A DNA stretch of 64,000 nt from Saussurea involucrata (Eukaryota > Streptophyta > Magnoliopsida > Asterales > Asteraceae), in NCBI GenBank assembly GCA_033807775.1, contig CM066321.1, positions 47,100,555 through 47,164,554 of the forward strand, read 5' to 3'. A program made the position numbers and the translations under genes. Of this stretch, positions 28,555 to 38,693 are shown piece after piece. Numbering within the stretch: the first letter of the stretch is position 1; each line of letters starts with the position of its first letter. The notes under the pieces are model-generated. The model did no database searches. It saw only the letters and a list, made by a program, of their open reading frames with translations, and was not told where the DNA came from.

Positions 28555-29500
28555 TGATCTTGCACTTTTCCTTCAAATTGCTTCCTTCCCATTTAAAACT
28601 ATATATTGTTGTTTGAATTTTTTTTGAACAAATATATTGTTGTTTGAATAAATACTCAAAAACCATCAATAGAGAGCGAGTATGGTTATAATGTGTAAAT
28701 ACTTTCATATTATTGTACTTAGACCATCTTTAACGGGGTCACTAAATCTTACACTAAACACTAAATTTGGTGTATATCTCACTATTCACATCTCCAATGG
28801 GTCACTATTTTCTACACTAAATTTAGTGTGATGAATAGTATTACACTATATTTGGTGTAACACTATTCATTTACACTACTTTTTCAATTACATTTTTGGT
28901 CCCTCAAATTTGAGATTTCTTATTTTTGTCTTTTAAAGTGTTAAAGTTTAAATAGGTTTATTTTATATATATATTGTTTAATATAACTTTTATTGTTTAA
29001 TAAAAAGTTTTGTGATATGCATTAAAATAATTTAGTTCATAATTAATAAAAATAAAAAATAATAAGTTATGATCTAAATAAAAAATATGGGTATAAATTG
29101 TAAAGTTAATAAATATAAGGATATTATTGAAAGTTTAATAAATTAATATAAAAATGATTTGGTGTAAAAATAGTGTTATCCATTGGAAAAGATTTACTAT
29201 TAACACTAAATTTTACACTAATTTTTACTCTACTTTTTAAGGAAATGATAATGAGTTTGATTGTAAATGTGACACAAGAACGCAAGTTTAATCAAGTAAA
29301 AATTGTGCAAAAGGTTATTCCTCCATCTTAATACTAGTTGACATGATTATTACTCTACATACATTTTAAGAGCCATCTAGATTCAAAACACTTTTTGCCA
29401 ATGTACTTAGATGCTTGGAGGAAAGATGTTATCAAAAACTTCATATTAGATTGATCCCAAAAAAAAAGAGAGAGAGAGAGAGAGAGAGGTTTTTTGGTTA
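28555..29500. other. 3' flank of ABCB with MITE-like AT-rich block
   Basis: After the 3' UTR, about 28723-29240 contains repeated ACTAAATTTGGTGT-type words and a TTAGACCATCTTTAACGGGG start resembling Tourist-like ends; no clean partner end was found. A GA microsatellite is at about 29466-29489. No coding sequence. Confidence 0.45.
28647..28652 (+). terminator. candidate polyadenylation signal of ABCB
   Basis: AATAAA lies 93 bp after the stop codon in AT-rich sequence, a normal position for a plant near-upstream element. Sequence match only. Confidence 0.4.
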
Positions 29501-29539
29501 AGGTTTAGGGGTTACTATCCCTACCCTTGCAAAAGGGTG

Positions 29540-32520
29540 TTGATATGCCTACCCCTGCCAAATTGTATACCCCCTTCAACCCCCTTACAATATTGTCTCC
29601 TCTCACAAACCAAACTTTAATTTAAAATTTACAATTTATACCGCTAAAATTATTTATTTAATTTACTTTATACCTTTTACTTTTCTAATTTTCATTTTAC
29701 ACCTTCTCATATTAACACGTATAATCGTATATCAGCTAAAATACGTTAAAAATACGTTTTAATTTTAACAAATTACACCATTATAATCGTCTCTTCGATA
29801 CGTTCGAAATGAGCCCAAGATTGAATATTTTTTGATTTAATTATTTAATTATATATTATATATACTACATAAAAATATTTTTTATATTTAAAATTCATAC
29901 TCTTGTAGTTAAATATTTAATTTATGGTACATCTCTAACTTTTTCAAATTTCGTTTTACACTCTTATTACATTAAACATAATAATCATATGTTAACTAAA
30001 ATATCTTAAAAAATACGTTTTGACATATCACATTAAAGGGTATTTGGGATTGCTTATTTTTAAAAATGTTTATCAACTTATGTCGTGCTAATAACGAGTT
30101 GGGCGTAAAAATACGTTTTATCTTGTGAAGTATTTTCTCTCTAAAAAAATACGTTTTAACATATCACATTAACATACATAATTACGTAAAAATACGTTAA
30201 GGAATTCGATATATATATATATATATATATATGCTTGTAAACGAACTGAACGTTCACCGAACCGTTCGTGAACCGTTCGGCGGGAAGTTCGTTTATGTTC
30301 GTTTATTTAATAAATGAACGAACATGAACATGTTTTTTTGTTCGTTTAGTTAAACGAACGAACATGAACAAATGTCTCGTTCGTTCATTTACGTTCGTGA
30401 ACGTTCGTTCATTTACGTTCGTGAACGTTCGTTCATTTACGTTCGTTTATTTATGTTCGTTTATATTTTATATTATAACATTTATATATAAATATTCATA
30501 TGTGTAATTAAAATAAAACAAATGTATATTAGATGTTGGGCCTTCTTAACTTAATTTGGGAATTATATTTTGGGCTTTCATTACTTAGATTAGGACTTAT
30601 ATGTGGGCCTTTTTTACCTAGTTTACATACCATTACCATGATGATGAATAGTTTTTTTTTGTTCAAACGATGTTATTTGATGAATGGTGATGGTTTTATC
30701 TTTTAAACTGTGGAATTTGGATAATTGGCGCACTAGGTAACGAAATGACAAGTAATGATGAGGTTGCTTTTGTATTTTTGTTCGTTTGTTTATGCTTGTT
30801 CGTTTAAGGTTGTTCGTTTATGTTTGTTCGTTTAAGGTTGTTCATTTAAGGTTGTTCGTTTATGTTTGTTCGTTTAAGGTTGTTCATTTATGTCCGTCCG
30901 TTCGTTTATGTGCGTTTACGTTCGTTTAGCACTTAAACGAACGAACACAAACGAACGAACACAAACGAACACGAACACACCCATTTCTTAAACAAACGAA
31001 CACGAACACCTAAGATTTTGTTCGTTTACCGTTCGTGTTCGTTCATTTGTTCGGCTAAGTTAAACGAACGAACACGAAAAAGCCTCCGTTCGTGTTCGTT
31101 CGGTTCGTTTACAAGCCTATATATATATATCGAACGTTATTCGTTTAATAATTTGATTTCAAATAAAGTAAAGTTATTGACTCGAATTTTAAGTTTAGGT
31201 TTTCGATTTGCTTCGGGTTCAGATTAGTCGGATTTCGGGTTAGTGTCTGTTAGAAATTAGAAAACATTTCGATGGGCCTAGAAATGGCTAAATAGGTCCA
31301 GCCCAACCCGAGACATACTTGGAACCGAGAATGACCGACTCGATACGGGACCGGTTATGATGCGACGATTCTTAACTAGTTACGATTTTCATCACAAGGC
31401 CCGACCCGGGACTGACTATATTTTTTATTTACAATTTTTTTTTAATGTATTTTGGGCTTATTTCGAAATCAAAAAATATTCAATATTGAGCTCAATTCGA
31501 AGGTATCGACGAGACGATTATAATGGCGTAACTTGTTAAAATTAAAAATATTTTTTATATTTACAATTCATACTCTTATAGTTAATTATTTAATTTATGG
31601 TACATCCCTTACCGTTCTAACTCATTAAGTTAAAAACTTATACAAAACTTTACCGTAATAGCTTTTAGGAGAGTTTTTTTGTCTCATTATTTTTGTAACG
31701 CCAATGATTATAGAAAACTATTAAAAGCTATTACATCAATCGTATTTAAAAAAAGTTGGCTTTGCATTATTTAATAGATCATTATCATAATTATATCAAG
31801 AGATCTTGTTAATCATAGTTCGCTAACGTTTTAGAACGAAATCTTATTATTTTTTAGTTTATGTATGTTGATATGATAAGGATGTAAAATTAAAGTAAAT
31901 GTACTTTAGTTTATGTATGTTGATATGATAAGGATGTAAAATTAAAGGAGACGGGATATAAAGTAAATTAAATAACTAATTATAATTGAGAACCAAATGC
32001 ACGTCTCCGCGATCACGGGTTAGATCACGGGATCTTGGGGCATTTTTGCAAATCAGGAGAGGGATGAGGTATTTGTGTAAGTAAAAAATGAACTTGTGGC
32101 ATTTAATTTAATTTTTGCAAAACTATTGTAGATGCTGTGAGGACATAATGTGAGTGGTATGTATATGTGTACAAAATAAGAAGGTATCGAAGAATAACAA
32201 TATAAAAAATAACGTAAACGTATAACGTATAATAATATAATTAAATCAAAAAATATTCAATATTAGGCTCATTTCGAAGGTATCGACGAGACGATTATAA
32301 TGACGTAAATTGTTTAAATTAAAAAGTCTTTTTTTAACGTATTTTATTTAATATACGATTTTATGTGTTAATATAATAAAGATGTAAAATGAAAAATAGA
32401 TAACTAAAATGTATAAAGTAAATTTATTAAATAAGTATAAGGGGTAAAATGTAACTTTAAAAAAAAAAGTGAAGTGTGTGAGGGGAGGGGGTATACAAAA
32501 ATGGCAGGGGGTATACTTAG
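29540..32520. repeat. AT-rich repeat unit, copy 1, with CCCCTGCCAAA inverted ends
   Basis: The left end contains TACCCCTGCCAAATTGTATA and the right end the inverse GGGGTATACAAAAATGGCAG at about 32489-32510. The interior (TCGTCTCTTCGATACGTTCG, TTTCGGGTTAGTGTCTG) recurs in copy 2 (from 32522). It is disrupted by the GTTCGTTTA element at 30231. No transposase ORF was seen. Confidence 0.55.
30231..31124. mobile_element. element built from GTTCGTTTA words with inverted ends
   Basis: The left end GCTTGTAAACGAACTGAACG and right end GTTCGGTTCGTTTACAAGCC are inverted repeats, inserted in a TA-rich site. The interior is dominated by GTTCGTTTA/TAAACGAAC words in both orientations, so it folds back on itself at many scales. 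No coding potential. Confidence 0.7.
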
Positions 32521-32521
32521 A

Positions 32522-33156
32522 AAAGCCCCAGCAAAATTGTATACCCCCTCCTACCCCCTATTTTGACCTACTCACACTCACATACTAATTGTTTTTTATT
32601 TTTTTATTTAAAAGTTAAATTTTACACTCTTATACTTATTTAATTACTTTACTTTTTACCTGTTACTTTTTAATTTTTATTTTACATATTTATCATATTA
32701 ACACATATAATCGTATATTAGCTAAAATACGTTAAAAATACGTTTTAATTTTAACAAGTTACACCATTATAATCGTCTCTTCGATACGTTCGAAATGAGC
32801 CCAGTATTGAATATTTTTTGATCTAATTATTTTATTATATATCATATATACTACATAAAAATATTTTTTTATATTTACAATTTATACCCTTATAGTTAAT
32901 TATTTAATTTATGGTACATCTCTTACCTTTTCAATTTTCGTTTTACATTTTTATCACATTAACATAATAATCATATACTAACTAAAATATGTTAAAAAAA
33001 ATACGTTTTAACATATCACATTAACATACATAATTACGTTAAAATACATTAAAGAATTCGATATATATATAGGCTGGGTATCAAATACAAACCAGTTAGT
33101 TTGTACAAACTCGTACAAACCATACCTAGCTTCATGATTTTGTAAATTTGGCTTCA

Positions 33157-33202
<46 letters not shown>

Positions 33203-33360
33203 CTTCATGAATATATAATTTGGCTTCATTAATATATCATTTGGCATTTTTAACTAATTTTTTTACAAAAATACCCTAAAATACCCTTATTTTTGTAAAA
33301 AAATTAGTTAAAAATGCCAAATGATATATTCATGAAGCCAAATTATATATTCATGAAGCC

Positions 33361-33406
<46 letters not shown>

Positions 33407-33491
33407 TGAAGCCAAATTTACAAAATCATGAAGCTAGGTATGGTTTGTACGAGTTTGTACAAACTAACTGGTTTGTACCCGATACCACCCC

Positions 33492-33524
<33 letters not shown>

Positions 33525-34139
33525 CGAACGTCATTCGTTTAATAATTTGATTCAAAATAAAGTAATGTTATTGATTTGAAATAAAATAAAGTTGTTGACT
33601 CGAATTTTAAGTTTAGGTTTTCGAATTGCTTCGGGTTCAGATTAGTCGGATTTCGGGTTAGTGTCTGTTAGAAATTAGAAAACATTTCGATGGACTATAA
33701 TTTACGATTTTCAAAAGATAATTACATAAATAATTATATTTATATAATATTTAAAAAATATATTTATATTATTTCGGGTTTTCGGACGGGTCGGATAGTC
33801 AAAGATCAAACCCAACTCGAACCTAAGTATCCCACAAAAAGTCGTGTTTCGATACGGGACCGGTTATGGTGCGACGATTCTTAACTAGTTACGATTTTCA
33901 TCACAAGGCCCGGCCCGGGACTGACTATATTTTTTATTTACAAAAAATTAATTTTTAATGCATTTTGAAGTTTATTTTTAAATGTATTTTCAATTTATTT
34001 GATTGAAGATCAAAATGTATTTTTAAGCGTATCCTGTTAAAAGTGTAAAACGAAAATTGAAAAAGTAAGAGATGTACCATAAATTAAATAACTAACTATA
34101 AAGATACGAATTGTAAATATAAAAAATATTTTTATGTAT
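32522..34139. repeat. AT-rich repeat unit, copy 2
   Basis: It starts CCCCAGCAAAATTGTATACC and shares with copy 1 the segments around 32700-32960 (like 29700-29960) and 33600-33960 (like 31170-31460). A long hairpin (33071-33491) is inserted within it. It is cut on the right by the LTR at 34140. Confidence 0.5.
33071..33491. mobile_element. ~420 bp near-perfect hairpin (fold-back MITE)
   Basis: The left arm (from GGCTGGGTATCAAATACAAA) is almost perfectly complementary to the right arm (ending TTTGTACCCGATACCACCCC), including TTGGCTTCATGAATATAT/ATATATTCATGAAGCCAA blocks and the centre around TACAAAAATACCC at about 33280. Arms are about 200 bp. A TA microsatellite sits in each arm. A transcript through it would form long double-stranded RNA. 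Confidence 0.85.
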
Positions 34140-34431
34140 TGTTAGGGTCAATTTATGTTGAATAGAAGTTCATGGGTTGAATTATATTTGTTTAATTTGA
34201 GCCTTGTTAGTGAACGGGTCGTGGGCTTGTTAACCACGGGTCCGCCATATATAATGTTTTGTTTTAGCCATTGTTTAGGCTAGTTGTTCATTATTGCTTT
34301 CCTAAACATGTTGTAATCTCTCTGCATTATTGAAAGCTAATTGGATGACCAGTTGAAATCATAACCTACTGTTATTATCTATTGATTTCATATTGTTCGT
34401 TGCACGGATCTGGAACTATCAATTGGTATCA
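34140..34431 (+). repeat. 5' LTR of the outer Sirevirus-like element
   Basis: TGTTAGGGTC…AACTATCA, 292 bp. Its start and middle (GGGCTTGTTAACCACGGG) resemble the reverse complement of the 280 bp LTRs of the nested derivative, supporting common lineage. It contains CCATATATAATG as a possible TATA region. Confidence 0.8.
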
Positions 34432-34433
34432 GA

Positions 34434-34445
34434 GCAGATAGACAA
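34434..34445 (+). promoter_or_regulatory. primer-binding site of the outer Sirevirus-like element
   Basis: TGGTATCAGAGC, initiator Met tRNA type, two bases after the LTR. Confidence 0.85.
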
Positions 34446-34829
34446 ATCGATTCAAAGTGCTCTATTCAAATTCTGGTAAGTTTTTCTTTCATACGACTGT
34501 GTTCTTAGGTGACAATCCATACTTTGATTCTGTTGAAATTGATCGTTTTCGTTTATTGGATATTGTTAGTATCATTCTTATTGGTGATTCTGCAAGTTTT
34601 CGTATTCTAATTCGATCGTTTGAGTGAGTTTTAAGCAAATCAAAGTTCAAAAGTTTTGGTTGTGTTCTTGAGAAAAATCGAATTTTTAACCATCAAAACT
34701 TGTTGTTTTTGCTTCAAAATCGATTTAGGTAGTGTTATTTCTGTGTTTGGTCGAGTTCCTAATCTTTCAGGAACGATTTTGAGCAACCCTAGTCGATTCC
34801 CAATCGAATTGAAAAGTCCAGCCGCTGTT

Positions 34830-35310
34830 TCCGGATAACAGCCGCACTTTCCGGATACCAGCCATACTTTCCGGACGATCGCTTTCAATCTCCCCGGATA
34901 CCTCAGCTTTCCGGGTAAGTTATCTATATTCCAATCTTTCCGGGTACATTGTTCCGGAAACCCAAAGTTTCCGGTAAAATACTTTATCCGGACAACTCAA
35001 CGTTTTCGGTAACTTATTTTATCCGGACAACTCGAAGTTTCCGGTCAAGTTGATACTTTCCGGACTCCAGTCATCCGGTAAGTACCGCATCCGGAAAGCA
35101 TATTATCCGGAAACATTTCATCCGGTAAGTTCTTGTTTTATACTATTTTACTCGGAAACTATTGTCTTCCAGATACCTTTTGTTATCCGGAAACTTAGTT
35201 TGTCCGGACTCTTTCTGTTATCCGGACACTTCTGTGTTTTTTGATCTGTTTTCACTCAATCTGATCCGGACACTTCCAGATCAGACATCATATCCGGATT
35301 CCTATCTGGT
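34830..35310 (+). repeat. TCCGGA/TTTCCGG array in the Sirevirus-like leader
   Basis: TCCGGA, CCGGAAA and TTTCCGG words recur roughly every 15-30 bp between the primer-binding site and gag. The spacers differ, so this is an interspersed motif cluster and not a tandem repeat. Confidence 0.85.
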
Positions 35311-35454
35311 AAGTTCATTTCTGTTGAATTCTTACTTGTTTCTAGTTCAAATCAGTCGTAGAACCTGCGTTAGGATACCACTCGTAGTGCCTTGCGTTAG
35401 GTTATCACTTTGAATCGAACACATCGTCTGACGATCATTCCAGTGCAACTAAAG

Positions 35455-38410
35455 ATGTCATCACGCGACGCTCTTGCAATCGGTACCGACTCCAAACCAC
35501 CTTGTCTCTACCAAGGTGAGTACAGCCAATGGAGGGACAGATTCATCATCTTCATTGAGTCGAAGAACAACTTCGAGTACATTTGGCGAGAATTAGAAAA
35601 TGGGCCAATTCCTACACCAATGAAGACCGTTCCACTAGCCCAAGAAGGTGGTGACACACTCACTGTGAAAAAGACTCTCACCGATTTGACCGACGATGAA
35701 AAAGGCATGCTTAAGGGAGAAAAGCATGCTAAGCGATACCTTGTTCAAGCTCTCCCCAACACGATCTATACTGCCATCGACAGTTACAAAGATACAGCTA
35801 AGGGCATGTGGGATCAGGTGGAAAAGATGATGCGTGGGAGCGAAGTCGGGAATCAGCTGAAGATTAATAGCTCAATAACCAAGTTTGATAGCTTTAAACA
35901 GCGCACCGGTTAATCCCTTACCCAAACGTATGAACGGTTCTGTCTTCTTCTCAACGAGCTCCACAAGAACAAGATTACTCGTTCCAACACTGAAAATGCA
36001 CTAAAGTTCCTCAACAACCTTCTGCCTGAGTGGAAAGTGTTTGCTTCACATGTCAAGCATAACCACTTAATGGAGAAAGTCGACATCCATGAGCTCTATG
36101 AGACGCTTCTTCAAGATGAAGATGAGGTGATGGAAATTCTGAATGAGAAGAAGATTGCATCCAAGCCAGCTGCTGATCCTCTAGCACTCATGTCCTCCAA
36201 ACAAGGGAAATCTTCTGGCCGTCACTCCAAACGTGCTCAAAGGCAAAGCTCATCTGAGTCAGAACCTGAAGAAAAGGAAGATAGTGAGTCTGATAATGAA
36301 CTATCTGAATTCAAGAAAGCTATGGCCATGCTCTCTAAATCTTTTCAACAACATAAGTTCTACAAGAAGCCATCGTCCAATAATCAACGCTACTCCACCT
36401 CCTCCAACAAGCGCCATGATTATAAGGACAAGTATGAAGGAAAGAAGAAAGCCGATGAGCAAGATAAGTCTGAGAAGAAGGAGAAGACTGAGAAAGATGA
36501 CAGTAAGAAGAAAGATGAACCCGTGACCTGTTACAACTGCGGAAAGCTTGGTCACTTTGCAAAAGATTGTCGGAAGCCAGTGGTAAAGAATGCTCACTAC
36601 TACAAGGCGAAGCTCGCATTGGCTGAGCAGAAGGAAGCTGGAGCAGCTCTGTTTGTGGAAGACGACTACTGGTTGGGTCGTTCTGATGATGAAAACGATT
36701 CTGATGGTGCTAATGCTTTCATGGGATATCACTCTCCAGCCGATGAAGAAAAGTCAAGTCAGGTATGTGAATCTAACCAACAAGATTTCTTGAATCAAAT
36801 GCAATCACTTGCTGAACGGGCAGATTCCTTTAAGGCCACCTCTAATGAACAACAGCTTGAGATTAGATCACTATCTGAAAAGCTAGATGTTCAAAAGAGA
36901 ATAACTGAGAAATATAAGTCTGAAATTGCTAATTTAAAAGACAAATGCAAAAATCTTTCAATAGCACCTAAGGACTTAAGGGCCAAATTATCTGAACTTT
37001 AGTCTCAGTTTGATTAGGGTATGAATGAGAAAGCAAAAATTGTTTATCAATGTTCTGCTCTTCAAATTCAGCACAAGGAATTTGTTTCTAAAATTCTTGA
37101 TCTTAAAACCAAACTTCATAAAAGAGGTCAAACTGATCAGACTATCCATATGAATAAACCAAAGGAGTTCACGTATTTCAACAAGGACTGGGGAATCGGA
37201 TACGATAACCCGCACTACCTGAAAAAGGGTATAGCCAAAAGACCTATATTGTATGATTTTGGTTGTCTTGGAATAGCCAAAGAGTATCCGTAATATGCAA
37301 TTAAATGGACTGGTCCTCTTGAACCTGAAAAGGAAGAGGAAACTAAGGAATACAAGCGCACACGCACATCCAAAATGCAACTTCCATTTTGTTATGGATC
37401 TTTAAATTATTCCTATGAGAAAAACAAGAAGTACCTCTCGAATGACTACTTCGATTGCTATAAGGTTGCAACACCCAAGGATTCTTCCAAAAAGGATGAG
37501 GTCCAAGCAATCGAAACCAAGATTGAGACGGATGAGTTCAAGCTCTATGTTCCCCCTCTAATCTTGGAAGCAAAGACAGTCGAGTTGGAGGAGTCACTCG
37601 AGAAAGAAAGGTCGAATTTTCAAAAGGAAAAGCAAGCGCTAATCCAGGAATTGAGAATCTTAAATCGGTCAAAACCGAAACTGTGACTGATGAAGGACAT
37701 GAAATCCTTCGGTGTGAAATCACTAAGCTCACATCAAAAATTGGCTGCCTTGGCAACAGATGCGATGCAAGAGTATACGAGAAATGGTCAACTCCAAGAG
37801 CAGATTGACCAAATCCAATCTGAAAAACAGATTTCACCCGATTCTTCCTCTAACTCTTAGGACACGTCTTCGTGTAAAGCTTTTATAAGCAAAACCTCCT
37901 CTTCAACTCAAGACGATAAAGATTCTCAAGACGAGAGTGTTTTAAGGAATTTGAACTCTGATTTTTTCCTAACTTCCGCACCAAATTCCCCAAAGCACAC
38001 TAACACTAAGTCTTCCTCGCCTTCCCCGACCGATACAAGTCGTGTAATTCCGAATGTTGATTTTTCTGAATATATGAACTCCGAAGGCAATTCTGATGAA
38101 GAGTTTGAGTTGTTCCCCTTCGACAAAGCTCTTCCGAGTCATACTGATTTTTTTTGTCTCCAGTAGTAAATCGACCGGTCAATTTTCTAAAGGGTGATTG
38201 TTCAAAAACAAAGGCCCCAACTGTGATCAAGATTTCTAAATCTCCACCTGTTTCTCAAAAACAATCACAGCCGAGGCAAAAGACCGAGCGATTGCCTACC
38301 AAAAATACTGCTTCCTTAAAGTCACTGACCGTGTTGTCCCTGTTGTTTCAGATAAAAACGGTCGCGCTAAACAAGAAAAACCAAAGTGGCTAGCTAAGGA
38401 ACCTGTCGAG
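35455..38410 (+). pseudogene. Sirevirus-like Gag, N-terminal and middle part, with stops
   Basis: ATG at 35455 (MSSRDALAIG; an in-frame upstream codon at 35410 is less likely). A copia gag core covers about residues 1-200 (YSQWRDRFIIFIES, AKGMWDQVEKMM), broken by TAA at 35911-35913. It resumes SLTQTYERFC, then a Ser/Lys/Glu-rich region and one CCHC knuckle CYNCGKLGHFAKDC (near 36530-36572). Further stops occur at 37000-37002, 37015-37017, 37291-37293 and later, with frame changes after 37680. The region after 36800 is coiled-coil-rich and matches the ORF of the nested derivative. It is cut at 38413 and continues at 45590. Confidence 0.85.
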
Positions 38411-38413
38411 GAT

Positions 38414-38693
38414 TGTAGAATCCAGATCCGTGCAACGATTATGTTTGTGAATAAGCAAATAAGAACAGTTGATATGATTCACAAAGGCTGCCCACTTAGC
38501 TATTGATTTAGAGAGAATTACAGTGTAAAGCAGAAAAGCTAAATGAGACAACTAGCTAATTTTCTAAGCTAATTGCACTTTATATATGCTGGGCCCGTGG
38601 TAACAAGCCCACGGCCCGTTCACTATGGACTAAGTTTAAACAATTACAATTCAAACCCTTGAACTTAAAATCAACATAAATTCTACCCTAACA
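38414..38693 (-). repeat. 3' LTR of the nested derivative
   Basis: TGTAGAATCC…ACCCTAACA, 280 bp. Adjacent ATCTCCCCCTTTG is the reverse complement of the polypurine tract. Confidence 0.9.
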
